64,000 nt of DNA, taken from positions 1 to 64,000 of the forward strand of contig PMOB01000032.1 of NCBI GenBank assembly GCA_003161615.1, in the 5' to 3' direction. A model generated the notes under the pieces. It had not been told where the DNA came from. It did not search any database and worked only from the letters and a program-made list of their open reading frames with translations. This stretch comes from Actinomycetota bacterium (GTDB lineage: Bacteria; Actinomycetota; Thermoleophilia; Gaiellales; Gaiellaceae). Positions 15,089-24,238 of the stretch are shown here, one piece after another; within the stretch, counting starts at the first letter, position 1, and each line of letters begins with the position of its first letter. The translations under genes were made by a program, and so were the position numbers.

Positions 15089-17326
15089 CTAGATGAAAGC
15101 GCGTACCTTCGAGATCAGCTTCTTGGCACCCTTTACGCTCTTGCCATCCTCCTCGAGGATGGCGCGGAAGGCTGCTTTTGCCGAGCCGTCGCTCGTGTCG
15201 GCGAGGATCATCGCGAGCAGCCGCTCGGCTCCGTCGAGGCGGCCCCAGAGGTAGTCGTTCTGCCGCCACTTCATCTTGAAGAAAGCACCGAAGTGATGGA
15301 TCGCTACGCCGCGCAGCTTCTCGCGTCGCTCCTCTGGTTGGCGCACGAGCTTGACGGTGTCTAGTGGGCTGATCCGAATGACCTCTACCTCGTCGAGCTC
15401 GCCTACCTCGCTGAGGGCACGCGCCGTGAAGGTGATCGCATCCCAATAAGGGAAACCGATGTAGTGGCTGAGGACGTCCTGCCTGATCTCGGCCGGCCAT
15501 CCGGCAGTTAGATCCTGCAGCTCGGCGTTGACCCGGTCGCCGAACTCGGACAAGCCGGTCTCGAGGTGGTCGCCGAGCAGCTCCCGCAGACGATCGATCT
15601 CCTGACCATTGCTCTTGAGGAAGCCCTCGATGTCCCAGCCTGCGAGTGCGTCATCAATCGGCGACTCGCCGAAGACCTGTTCGACGCCAACGCGGATCTG
15701 CTCGTTGTCTTCGACGTCGTAGATCGAACGGAGCTCGCAGAGGTGCCGGTAGAGCAACACCTTGGCCTCGTTCAGTTGTCCGCGCTCAGGTATGACTCTC
15801 TCTGGCTGCTGCGGATCCCGGTAGTAGGTGTTGAGTCGGCCGATCGTGAAGGTAAGGCGTCGGCGGCCGTAGCCGAGGTCGAATGTGCGCAGGAACCGCC
15901 GCGCCTCCTCTCCGACCTCGACCGTTCCGAGCAGTCCTCTCTCCTCCGCCCAGCGCAGGACGACCGCGCGGACGAATGCCGCCTGTGCCGTTTCCTGTGG
16001 GAAGTCGAGGATGCGGCAGATGCCGTCGGCCATGCCCTCGACGACCGTGTAGATCTTCAGCCGTAGGTAGGCAGTGAAGGCTGGGCCGGCCGCCTGCATC
16101 GCCTCCTCGTTGGCTTGCCGGTTCGCGTCCTGGTACGGGTCGTCGACGAGCGGATCGACCGCGGCTCGGATCTGGTCTGTGGTGGCGGCGATCATCTGGC
16201 GGACGCGGCGGACGCGGCGGTTGTACTCGCTGAGTTCGTCGAGGGAATCGGCGATCGGCTGCTGTCGCGGCAGCTTCGACGTTCCGGCCTTGATCGTGCC
16301 GAGGAAACCCGGGGCATATCCGTCGGCTGGCGGCAACGGCAGCTTGGGGTCCGGCTCGATGAAGAGCAGGCTGCGCTCGACCTCGGTGGCCGCCGGCTTG
16401 GCTGGGATCGCCCGGATCGCGTTTCGGAACGGATAGTTGTCGAGGACGCCGCCGTCGATGAAGAAGGTCGCGGAAGCCTGGGCGCGCGGTCGGGCCAGCT
16501 CGTAGGCACGGCAGAACTCGTGCGGGAACGCCCGGCGTGCATCCTCAGGCTCGATGTCCTCGATCGAGGCAGGTGGGAAAGCGCCCGGGAACGACGAAGT
16601 CGAGCGAGCCGCAAAGGCGAGCGCTGGCGTGTACCTCCGACCGAGATTGCCGACCTCGTCGCGCTGGTGGAAGGCCCAGACGACCTTGTACTGGGGTGTG
16701 GTCACGAAGGTCGGGTCGCGGATTGGAATCGGCCGGTTCCAGCCGTAGGCGTCGGTCGAGGTGACGAAGAGGTCGAGCGTCAGACCGGGAGGCATGAGCG
16801 GCGCGGGCGTGTCCGTGTCCATCGCCTCGAGTGCGTCCTGTAGCCAGCCGAGGATCCGCTTGCCGGCTAGGGGCGGCAATCGAGGCAGTGGCCAGTCGTA
16901 AAGGCGAAGGATTGACCCTTTCCGAAGCCAGAGGTCGCGCAAGCCCTCCTGTGACGTGCCGAGCGCGAGCGCCTTGGCGAGATAGATGCCGTTGATACCC
17001 CCGGCCGATGTGCCGGAGATGATGTCCACCGTCACGAGCGTCCGGTAGCCGTCGACGCTCGCCTTCCGCTCCAGCGCATCGAAGTAGACGTGCTCGGTCT
17101 GGCTCGTTGGGAATGGGTTGTTAGGGACGCGGTCGACTGCGAAAGCACGTGAGGCCCGGACGAGCTTCTCTAGCTCTTTGGTGATTCCGTGCATGTAAAT
17201 CGCGAGAGAGACGCCCCCGTAACAGACAAGGGCGAGCCGGTGCTCTTTGACGTCCGGGTCGTTCGGAAGCTCCGGCGCCTCGCAAAGCCGCAATCTCGTC
17301 GAACTCTCGGTCTCGATCTCAGTCAT
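15089..17326 (-). CDS. Large patatin-like phospholipase (TIGR03607-like)
   Basis: 745 residues. The patatin catalytic dyad is present: DIISGTSAGGING (nucleophile Ser107 in GTSAG) and FIDGGVLDNYPF (Asp of DGG near 292). The oxyanion loop is LALVCYGGVSLAIYMHGITK (about 31-50). The extended start and long C-terminal helical part match the patatin-related TIGR03607 group rather than short CapV-type CBASS effectors. It would hydrolyse phospholipids. It lies 19 nt after a four-TM membrane protein gene and surely shares its transcript. In this island it may be an abortive-infection effector; that is inference. Confidence 0.85.
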   Translation of the reverse strand: MTEIETESSTRLRLCEAPELPNDPDVKEHRLALVCYGGVSLAIYMHGITKELEKLVRASRAFAVDRVPNNPFPTSQTEHVYFDALERKASVDGYRTLVTVDIISGTSAGGINGIYLAKALALGTSQEGLRDLWLRKGSILRLYDWPLPRLPPLAGKRILGWLQDALEAMDTDTPAPLMPPGLTLDLFVTSTDAYGWNRPIPIRDPTFVTTPQYKVVWAFHQRDEVGNLGRRYTPALAFAARSTSSFPGAFPPASIEDIEPEDARRAFPHEFCRAYELARPRAQASATFFIDGGVLDNYPFRNAIRAIPAKPAATEVERSLLFIEPDPKLPLPPADGYAPGFLGTIKAGTSKLPRQQPIADSLDELSEYNRRVRRVRQMIAATTDQIRAAVDPLVDDPYQDANRQANEEAMQAAGPAFTAYLRLKIYTVVEGMADGICRILDFPQETAQAAFVRAVVLRWAEERGLLGTVEVGEEARRFLRTFDLGYGRRRLTFTIGRLNTYYRDPQQPERVIPERGQLNEAKVLLYRHLCELRSIYDVEDNEQIRVGVEQVFGESPIDDALAGWDIEGFLKSNGQEIDRLRELLGDHLETGLSEFGDRVNAELQDLTAGWPAEIRQDVLSHYIGFPYWDAITFTARALSEVGELDEVEVIRISPLDTVKLVRQPEERREKLRGVAIHHFGAFFKMKWRQNDYLWGRLDGAERLLAMILADTSDGSAKAAFRAILEEDGKSVKGAKKLISKVRAFI

Positions 17327-17345
17327 CGCAGACCCGCGAGACGAC

Positions 17346-17924
17346 TCATTGCGGCGTAGCGCCTTGTGGCCGCGGCCAGGGCAGCGCGGCCGCGATCACG
17401 GTGAAGAAACTGTCCAACAGAGGAATCGCAAACGTGCCAGCGACAAGGATGTAGGCCGCCTTGTCGATCGTGAGATGCATGGCCTTCTCAACCGGCTTGA
17501 TCGTCGCGATCGCCCAGACGACCAAAGCGAGTGCCGAGAGAAGATAGAAGTAGAAGCGGGGTCGCGGGATCTTCGGGTCAGCCATCGCCGCGGTCGTGAA
17601 GAGGTAGAGGACGTTGACGAGCGCGGCGACGGCAAGGCTCGTCCAAAGCCAGTCCCCGGTCGGATTGAACGCCGCGAAGCCGCCAGCGGTAACGGTGACA
17701 ACCTCCGCCGGCACGTACTTGACGAGCTTGGTCGGCACCGTGTCCTTCGCCTGCGTCGAGCCGTCTTTGGCGGCCGGGGCATTGGCTCCCTCTGCGACCT
17801 TGGCTTCTGCCTCGACGCGGAGGTCGCGTCTCTCCCTCGGCGCAAACAGACCAAGCTTCCCCGAGGCGAGCTCGGCATAGTGCTCCTGCACCAGGGGGTC
17901 GTCATAAACGACCGTGCGGATCAC
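17346..17924 (-). CDS. Four-TM membrane protein, partner of the patatin
   Basis: 192 residues from GTG 17924. A cytosolic N-terminal region of about 80 residues (acidic and Ala/Lys-rich, ending TKLVKYVPAEVVTVTAGGFA), then helices near 85-105 (LWTSLAVAALVNVLYLFTT), 122-140 (FYFYLLSALALVVWAIATI), 155-172 (AAYILVAGTFAIPLLDSFF) and the end. The KYVPAEVVT strip just before the membrane is distinctive. It may hold or gate the patatin at the membrane. No family name recognised. Confidence 0.7.
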   Translation of the reverse strand: MIRTVVYDDPLVQEHYAELASGKLGLFAPRERRDLRVEAEAKVAEGANAPAAKDGSTQAKDTVPTKLVKYVPAEVVTVTAGGFAAFNPTGDWLWTSLAVAALVNVLYLFTTAAMADPKIPRPRFYFYLLSALALVVWAIATIKPVEKAMHLTIDKAAYILVAGTFAIPLLDSFFTVIAAALPWPRPQGATPQ

Positions 17925-18086
17925 AGCCCGATCCTCGTTATAGATTCCGCTCGGAGAACAGTCCAGTTCATCGCGCCTCCTGCGACTGCCCGACTATCGA
18001 ACCCACTACTACGTTTGTCAAGTCCATCGAGATTCGACTCGCCCAATACTTGTCTCCGGATGATGACAGTTGTCTAATCTCGCCCG

Positions 18087-18689
18087 ATGCCTGCGGCCAT
18101 GGTCTCAACGTCGAGGCGCTCGTTGCTGAGCTCGGCCGACGGCGTTTCGCCGGCAGAGCTCCGCACTGCCGTCTCGATCATCCTCCGAGACGCGCTGCCA
18201 GTGCTCGAGCCCCATCAACGCGAGCTCCATCCAACTCAGGCCGCAGCGGAGATCCCGCCCCACATCACGCTCGTCTATCCGTTCGTCCCGCGAAGCACGC
18301 TCACCAAGGAGCACATACGGCGACTCGAGGATCTCTTCCGGTCGAGCGGGCCACTCGAGTTCGAGCTCGTTTCTGTCGCCTTCTTTCCGACCGTGATCTA
18401 CGCCGTTCCGATGCCCGACGCCGAGCTTCGCGAACTCATGCGATCCCTCTGGGATGCGTTCCCGGAAACGCCGCCCTACGGTGGCGAGTTCAGCGACCCA
18501 CCGCCGCACGCGACGCTTGCCCTCGTTCCCGAGGGAGAGAGTGCGGACGCCGTCGCTCGTCGGGTTGAAGCGCAAGTCGACTACCTCTGGCCGTTGCACT
18601 GCTCTGTAACGGACGTCTCGCTAATGGAGGAGTGCGAGACCGACCGCTGGCGCGAGGCGCAGGTATTCCCTCTTGGCCTAACTGACTGA
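18087..18689 (+). CDS. 2H phosphoesterase / 2'-5' RNA ligase family protein
   Basis: 200 residues from ATG 18087 (ATG 18099 also possible). Two H-x-T motifs define the 2H superfamily: PPHITLVYPF (His59, Thr61) and PPHATLALVP (His141, Thr143), about 80 residues apart, as in LigT/ThpR. It would act on cyclic or 2'-5'-linked phosphodiesters of RNA or nucleotides. No partner RNA-repair gene is present. It lies divergently from the patatin operon and convergently to the methyltransferase gene. Viral and bacterial members degrade 2'-5' signalling oligonucleotides; whether this one does is unknown. Confidence 0.8.
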   Translation: MPAAMVSTSRRSLLSSADGVSPAELRTAVSIILRDALPVLEPHQRELHPTQAAAEIPPHITLVYPFVPRSTLTKEHIRRLEDLFRSSGPLEFELVSVAFFPTVIYAVPMPDAELRELMRSLWDAFPETPPYGGEFSDPPPHATLALVPEGESADAVARRVEAQVDYLWPLHCSVTDVSLMEECETDRWREAQVFPLGLTD

Positions 18690-18705
18690 CGCTCACTGCT
18701 CTCGA

Positions 18706-21700
18706 CTAACCATCGTCGAGGAGTGCCGTTACCAGCGCGTCGGCAGCCTTGGCGATGGCAGCCTTCTCGAGGTCTTCACGGATCAGCCGGCGCTGCGCTT
18801 GGAAGGCGTTGCCGGCACTCAAGTCGGTTGCCGCCGCAACTTCCTCCGCTTGCTCAGCGAGCGCGACCAGCTCGAGGTGAGCTTTCTTCGCCGGGTCGTA
18901 GATCGGGATCGGCAGGCGCCAGACAAGCTTGTCGAAGTGGCGTGGATTGTGCTCACCTCTGGGCTGAAGCGGAGCGAGGAGCTTCGTCAGCGCCGGCGCG
19001 TTCAAGATCGTCGCCAGATAGCGGCCTTCCTCGACCGAGCCGACGGCGGCCCAGTAGAGCGTGTGATCGATGACGATGCGCGGGTCGTCGAGACGGGCCG
19101 CGGCGAGATACTGACCGCCCTTCGTGTAGACCACACGATGCGGCGGTGCCGGAAGCTGCAAGGCGAGCTTGTTGCGGAAGTTGATCTGCTCGACAAGCGA
19201 GAGCTTGCTCGCACCCTTGTTGGCATCCCAGACAGCGTTCGCCTGCCTCCACCAGAGCGCGAGGCCGGGATAGAGATCGAGCCGAGGATCGTCGGCGTCG
19301 AGCATCTTGCCCTGCTCCCAGGGAATGACGGCCTTGAGCGGCTCGAGGGGCCGGAACGGAAGGATTGTCGCCCCGAGGTGGACAGAGCGAACGAACTCGG
19401 ACTCGACGTTGCCGCCAAGCGCAGACAGGGTCTTCCAAGGCAGCTTCTCGTTCGCTGACCGCGCGCTGCGGACAGCTGTCGTGCCGGCGGCTACACCGAT
19501 CGGCGAGCCCGGAGCGTCCTCGACGAGGATGAGCATTCGCGGAACGAGGCTCGCACCCTGGCTGAAGCGCGAGTGGTAGAGGCTGTTTGGAGCGTCCTTG
19601 GCGACGCCGATATCGGCAGCCTCGCTCCTAGTGATCTTCTCGTCAGCCACCTGCCAGCCGACGTTAGGCCCCGGAATGCGACCCGCCCAATGTTCCGCCT
19701 GATCGGTCAGCGGCACAGGCTTCTTGGCGCGAGTGCCGCTGATGACGCTCGGGGGCACGCGGAAGAGGTTGGGCTTGATGGCGTGAAGATCCCAAGGGGT
19801 CGTGAACTCGAGCGCCACTTCCCCGCTCGATATCTCATAGCGGCCCGTGCGGAAGCCAGCGAACTGGCGGCGGGTCAGCGCGGCCAGGGGCATCACGAAG
19901 GAGAAGCGCCCGCCGGGCTTCAAGTAGAGCTCGACCGCGCGCACCAGGAAGAGCGCCGAAAGGTCTTGATGCGTCGCCACCGACGCCCCCGCCCAGAGGC
20001 CACGCTCTTCGCTCATCTGACGGAACGAGGCCTGCATCTCCATGGTCATGAAGCGGTAGGCAAGCCAGGGCGGGTTGCCGACGAGGCGGTCGACTCGATT
20101 GCCTTCGCGACTGAGCCAGGTCGGGCGAGCCAGGTTGCGAATGTAGTAAGACCAGATGTGGTCGCGATTGGCGTCGTGGAGCTCGCACATCGTCTTGAAG
20201 GTCTCTTCGATGGCCGCACGATCGTCGGGATGGATGCCGAAGCGAGTGAAGATCGGCGCCAGCGAAGGAACAGGAGCGCCTGAAGAGCGGGCAGCAGCTC
20301 GATCGGCGAGTTCCTCGACGAAGCGGTCGAACTGGCCTGCGTCGGCGAGCAGACGATCGGGGAAGTGGAGGTTCGATGCCCAGAGGGTGTCGGAATCAAC
20401 CGCGATCGTCAGTCCCTCTTGTGTCCAAAGGTTCAGCTCCGGCGTGCGCCACTGAACGCTGTCGCCGAGATAGACCGGGATATGGAGGTTCGGCCTCTCT
20501 GGGTCGATCAGACGCTCGCGGCCGATCGCCAGCAGGTAGGTCAGACGAGCCAGCGTGACGGCAACTGGATGGACATCGACGCCAAAGACACGTTGTGTCG
20601 CCCCGACGAGAGCGTCTTTGAGCGAGAGGTCTGCCTCGGCCGCCGCCCGTAGGTAACGCCTTACCGCCTGGAAGAGGAATGTCCCTGAGCCGCAGGCCGG
20701 GTCAAGGACACGCTGCTCAAGCGGGTCATCGACGATCTCCTCGACCATCCGCTCGGCCAGCCAATCAGGGGTGTAGTACTCGCCGAGCCGATGGCGCCAG
20801 TCGGTGTTGATGATGCTCTCGTAGAGCACCTTCATCACATCGTGCTCGACATCCTCCCAGTCGAAGCGAACCAGCCGCCGGGCCAACGTGCGAACGTATT
20901 GCTCGCCACCGGGGACCTCGACGACCCAGTCGAAGAAGTCCTCCTCGACGACCCCGGTGATGCCAGCCTGCTGGAAGCGTTGGCCGCTCAAGACCGAGGC
21001 CGGTGGCAGCAGCTCGGGATCGAGCTTCAAGACGGCGTGAGCGATGATCTCGGCCGTGATGACCAGGAGCGTGTGGTCGAGGAAGAGCGATTCGTCGTCT
21101 TGGAAGCTCGTTCCGAAGGCTGTTGTCAGCAGCCGGGCCCAAAGCTCCCGCTTGAGCTTGACGGTCGGGTCGTCGCGATGTCCGCTGTAGAGGGCCTCGA
21201 GGTCGGCGTAGTCCAAGGCGTGCGCCGAGCTCCTCGCCCCCAGCCGGCGCTCGATCTCGCGCGGGGTCGGCTTGATTGCCTCCACCGTGGCCAGCGCACC
21301 CTCGAGCCAGACCGTTAGTCCCTCGACGTCCGGGTTGGTAGTGGCCAACTCAAAGCTCGAGACCTCGCCAAGCTCATGGCCATCAAGGTGGTAGAGATGC
21401 CACTCCGCCCCGTCGGTCAAGACACCGACATAGCGCTGGCCTAGGGTCGCCGTGCGTCCTTTGACGTAGCCGGCAAGCTGGCTCTCGGCCTGTTCGCGCA
21501 CCTTCGCCTGGCGAAGATCGCGCTTGACTTCGATGACCGTAAAGCCGACCTCGATGTCGATTCGCTTGCCGCCGCCGGCCTGAGCCTCTAGCTCAACGAC
21601 CTGGAGATCGCCCTCGCCAAGGTTCAGCCCGCCGTAGAGGAGAAGTGTCTGGATGTCCGCCTGGACGTTCGCTTCCGCGCCGACCGAGCGGCTGGCAAGT

Positions 21701-21741
21701 CGCCGCGCGAGAGCAGGCAGATCAACCGTCGTCCCCGGCAC
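18706..21741 (-). CDS. Type IIG-like restriction-modification enzyme (nuclease plus N6-adenine MTase)
   Basis: 1011 residues. N-terminal PD-(D/E)xK nuclease: KRIDIEVGFTVIEVKRDLRQ gives Asp62, Glu71 and Lys73. Central gamma-class amino-methyltransferase: VLDPACGSGTFLFQAVRR (SAM motif I, about 345) preceded by GEYYTPDWLAERMV, and VGNPPWLAY (catalytic NPPW, about 555). The C-terminal 400 residues resemble target-recognition regions of Eco57I-type enzymes. Such single-chain enzymes cut and methylate DNA. It is the last gene of a three-gene operon with a PD-(D/E)xK protein and an unknown, which sets it apart from a solitary type IIG. Confidence 0.85.
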   Translation of the reverse strand: MPGTTVDLPALARRLASRSVGAEANVQADIQTLLLYGGLNLGEGDLQVVELEAQAGGGKRIDIEVGFTVIEVKRDLRQAKVREQAESQLAGYVKGRTATLGQRYVGVLTDGAEWHLYHLDGHELGEVSSFELATTNPDVEGLTVWLEGALATVEAIKPTPREIERRLGARSSAHALDYADLEALYSGHRDDPTVKLKRELWARLLTTAFGTSFQDDESLFLDHTLLVITAEIIAHAVLKLDPELLPPASVLSGQRFQQAGITGVVEEDFFDWVVEVPGGEQYVRTLARRLVRFDWEDVEHDVMKVLYESIINTDWRHRLGEYYTPDWLAERMVEEIVDDPLEQRVLDPACGSGTFLFQAVRRYLRAAAEADLSLKDALVGATQRVFGVDVHPVAVTLARLTYLLAIGRERLIDPERPNLHIPVYLGDSVQWRTPELNLWTQEGLTIAVDSDTLWASNLHFPDRLLADAGQFDRFVEELADRAAARSSGAPVPSLAPIFTRFGIHPDDRAAIEETFKTMCELHDANRDHIWSYYIRNLARPTWLSREGNRVDRLVGNPPWLAYRFMTMEMQASFRQMSEERGLWAGASVATHQDLSALFLVRAVELYLKPGGRFSFVMPLAALTRRQFAGFRTGRYEISSGEVALEFTTPWDLHAIKPNLFRVPPSVISGTRAKKPVPLTDQAEHWAGRIPGPNVGWQVADEKITRSEAADIGVAKDAPNSLYHSRFSQGASLVPRMLILVEDAPGSPIGVAAGTTAVRSARSANEKLPWKTLSALGGNVESEFVRSVHLGATILPFRPLEPLKAVIPWEQGKMLDADDPRLDLYPGLALWWRQANAVWDANKGASKLSLVEQINFRNKLALQLPAPPHRVVYTKGGQYLAAARLDDPRIVIDHTLYWAAVGSVEEGRYLATILNAPALTKLLAPLQPRGEHNPRHFDKLVWRLPIPIYDPAKKAHLELVALAEQAEEVAAATDLSAGNAFQAQRRLIREDLEKAAIAKAADALVTALLDDG

Positions 21742-21802
21742 GCGAAGGATGCTCGCAGAGATCGCGGACGCTGCAAGAGCCGGCCTCGGGGCGGCTCTCC
21801 TT

Positions 21803-22945
21803 TTAGGCGACCGCGTTCAGCTCTTCCTGGAGGGTGTTGAGAGCATTAGTGGCAAGAGTCGAGACTCGTTGCCAGGCCCCCGTCCAGTTCCGCGGCTGAT
21901 GAGGCAGCCCGAGACGGTCAGCCGCGCGGAGGCCTCGGTCGCTGGCCTCGGGATGTTGTCCGGCATCTCGCAGAACAATGATTGCCTCGAGTGTCTCGAT
22001 TGCTTCCGAGACCCGAGCAACCGATCCGGGATCAACCAGGGCCTGCAAATCGGCCTTGATCCGACCAAGCGGATGTAGCTGACTCCTCTTTCCATTCGGA
22101 AGACGCTTGTCGGCTTCACGCAGGATTCCGGCAAGGGTGCTCAACTGCGACAGAAACTCGTCCTCGGTCTGGATATCCCAGGCCAGGCGCGTCGTGCGAT
22201 CGGCGCTGACGAAGTTGAAGAGGCGTGTCCGATTATGGGTTAGAGCCCAGACGGCGTTGAAGAAGTCCAGGCTCCCAACCAGACTGAACGGTGACACGAG
22301 CACTGGTTCGGTCGCTGGCGGGCTGCTACCCAGCTCTTCGAGCGCTGCCACGTAGCTATCGATCGAGTCCACGCCGGCGAAGGCGAGAAGGCGCCGAGTG
22401 ACGACGACATTCCAGCTGCCATCCTCTTGAGAGCCGCCGCTGCCTAGCCCCAGGGGATAGTCGTGCTCCTTTAGTTGCATCGTGAGCCGTGGCGAGAGAG
22501 GGCTTCGTCGCAGGCTGAGCCAATGTTTGGCGAACTCCTCACTCGTGACCATCGGTGTGATTACTTCCCGCCGCTGGCCCGGCCTCTCTTTGCGACGGGT
22601 GATGAGGTAGGCGAGGAGCTCGAAGAAGATGTCGAGATGGTTCCGAAGGGCCGGGGAGTGTGACATCCCGACGACGGTGAGGGCTACCTCGGCCTCAGGC
22701 GAGTCGTTCCGATTCCAGTGGACGGCGCAGTAGTTCCAGGGGCCGAGCGTGGGAAAGGTAAGGAGAATTTCCTGCGCATCGAGATCACGCCGATCAAGCT
22801 CACGCTCGATGTGGTCGTAGAAGGGCCACTGATAATCGTCAGCGAGGAAAGCCTCGGCGAGAAGATCGACTACGAGCCGCTGCTCATCTGTCAGCGGCGC
22901 TAAGAGCGAATGAGTGTTGGGCACTACTAGGCCATTCCCTGCCAT
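21803..22945 (-). CDS. Hypothetical protein in the restriction-like operon
   Basis: 380 residues. Its ATG 22945 lies inside the end of the upstream nuclease gene (19-nt overlap), so the two are coupled. Segments: LTDEQRLVVDLLAEAFLADD near the start, FPTLGPWNYCAVHW, SPALRNHLDIFFELLAYLIT, SRLAWDIQ-type and a helical C-terminus. The N-terminus resembles small winged or helical domains of restriction accessory proteins, but no catalytic motif is visible. Likely a specificity or sensor subunit for the neighbouring nuclease-methyltransferase; that is contextual inference. Confidence 0.6.
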   Translation of the reverse strand: MAGNGLVVPNTHSLLAPLTDEQRLVVDLLAEAFLADDYQWPFYDHIERELDRRDLDAQEILLTFPTLGPWNYCAVHWNRNDSPEAEVALTVVGMSHSPALRNHLDIFFELLAYLITRRKERPGQRREVITPMVTSEEFAKHWLSLRRSPLSPRLTMQLKEHDYPLGLGSGGSQEDGSWNVVVTRRLLAFAGVDSIDSYVAALEELGSSPPATEPVLVSPFSLVGSLDFFNAVWALTHNRTRLFNFVSADRTTRLAWDIQTEDEFLSQLSTLAGILREADKRLPNGKRSQLHPLGRIKADLQALVDPGSVARVSEAIETLEAIIVLRDAGQHPEASDRGLRAADRLGLPHQPRNWTGAWQRVSTLATNALNTLQEELNAVA

Positions 22946-23586
22946 TGGATGACCGGCGCTAGCGGCCCGCAGAGCCAGTCGTTGACGGCCATCGGGATCC
23001 CAAAGGCCTCGCCTGCTCCAAGCTCTATCCGCTGGCCGACATCGCCGAGGGGAGACAAGTAGCTGAGAAGGTCACGCTCGGCGGCCGCCCGATCTGCAAT
23101 TGGGCGATTACCTTCAGCGATCAACTCCCTCATCGCTGCCTGGACAGGATCGTGTCGATGCATCACGGCGAGAAAGAGGTATCCCTCTCCATCGCCGCAA
23201 AGGCGTAGTGCTTTCTCGGCATCGGCGCGCAGCATCGCTTCAAAGGCCGTGCGCGCTCCAAGCCGCTCGCTGATCTCCCGCAGTGCCGGCTTCCAACCCC
23301 AGCTCGTGCTGTGGCTATAGGTCGCCTTGAACTCGATAAGAGCCAGAGGCTCGCCGTCATCGTCGAGTACAGCCAAGTCGCAGCGCTCGCGCCACTCACG
23401 AGCAACACGACGACCATCGAGGTAGAGCGCCCAGGCGAGCCGATCTCGGATTGCCCCCTCGGGCTTCGAGGTCAAGGCCAGATATGCGAGTTCGCCAGGA
23501 TCGAAGGCCCTCGATACCTCGACAAGTCCTGCCTCAAGGGTCTGCCGTGATACCTCGTCCCGTCTGGTCGTCTTGTTCGCCTCCAA
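22927..23586 (-). CDS. PD-(D/E)xK nuclease-like protein
   Basis: 219 residues. RCDLAVLDDDGEPLALIEFK (about 68-87) fits the PD-(D/E)xK core: Asp70, Glu85, Lys87, on adjacent strands. A helix with Thr/Ser (ATYSHSTSWGWKPALREISE) follows. The motif DLAV...IEFK often reads as a DNA-cleaving or DNA-binding restriction-type fold. First gene of the three-gene operon ending in the type IIG-like enzyme. It may be a second nuclease that cuts DNA lacking the operon's methylation. Confidence 0.65.
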   Translation of the reverse strand: MEANKTTRRDEVSRQTLEAGLVEVSRAFDPGELAYLALTSKPEGAIRDRLAWALYLDGRRVAREWRERCDLAVLDDDGEPLALIEFKATYSHSTSWGWKPALREISERLGARTAFEAMLRADAEKALRLCGDGEGYLFLAVMHRHDPVQAAMRELIAEGNRPIADRAAAERDLLSYLSPLGDVGQRIELGAGEAFGIPMAVNDWLCGPLAPVIQWQGMA

Positions 23587-23674
23587 CTCGCCCGCCTCTC
23601 AGACCCAAATCCCAAGATCCTACGACTGGGGGACAGTTCTCTACTTCCCGCGGTGATCTGCCGATAGCACTCTC

Positions 23675-24238
23675 GTGCTTGCTGCCGCTCAACCGAAGGC
23701 ACCTCAGCTCCTCCCTACGCTGACCCACGCCCTCGGAAGCTTCGCGAGTCAGTACTGGTGGCTGATCCTGATCATCGCCGCTCTCTTTGTTGCTCGGGGC
23801 ATCGTGTGGCTTGTCCAAGAGCGACGTCTGGCCCGCTCGGGGATCAGTGAAATTGACCAGATGGATGGGATCACTTTCGAACGCCGTCTGGCTCACCTCT
23901 TCAGCGGTCGCGGCTACAGCGTCGAGCAGACCCGTGCCCGCGGCGACTACGGCGCCGACCTCGTCCTGGAGAGGGGCGGCGTTCGCACCGTCGTTCAGGC
24001 CAAGCGCTGGACGAAGAATGTCGGCGTAAAGGCGATCCAGGAGGCTGTCGCCGCCAAACCGATGTATCACTGCGACTACGCGATGGTCGTTACCAACCGC
24101 TACTTCACCGAACCGGCTCAGCGCTTGGCCAAGACCAACGGGGTGCGGCTCTGGAACCGAGATGAACTCGTTCGGGCTCTCTTGGCTAATGCCGACGACG
24201 GTCTCTCCCCCGCCGCCTCGCCGTCGGTAGTCGTCTAG
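23675..24238 (+). CDS. Membrane-anchored Mrr-type restriction endonuclease
   Basis: 187 residues from GTG 23675. One transmembrane helix at 26-46 (YWWLILIIAALFVARGIVWL), then an Mrr_cat domain: ITFERRLAHLFSGRGYSVEQ, RGDYGADLVLERGGVRTVVQ (Asp95) and AKRW (Lys110). VGVKAIQEAVAAKPMYHCDY and AMVVTNRYFTEPA complete the fold. Mrr-like domains cleave modified or foreign DNA; TM-linked forms are widespread and may act at the inner membrane on incoming DNA. Divergent from the restriction-like operon and convergent with the next gene; the two share CTAG as stop on both strands. Confidence 0.8.
   Translation: MLAAAQPKAPQLLPTLTHALGSFASQYWWLILIIAALFVARGIVWLVQERRLARSGISEIDQMDGITFERRLAHLFSGRGYSVEQTRARGDYGADLVLERGGVRTVVQAKRWTKNVGVKAIQEAVAAKPMYHCDYAMVVTNRYFTEPAQRLAKTNGVRLWNRDELVRALLANADDGLSPAASPSVVV

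Noticed and set aside
10736..17924. CBASS system (patatin plus E1/E2-like genes)
   Set aside because: No CD-NTase gene is present, the patatin is of the long TIGR03607 type and lies beyond an unrelated GrpB gene.
18706..23586. BREX or DISARM locus
   Set aside because: No PglZ, BrxL/BrxC, helicase or PLD-type gene accompanies the methyltransferase.
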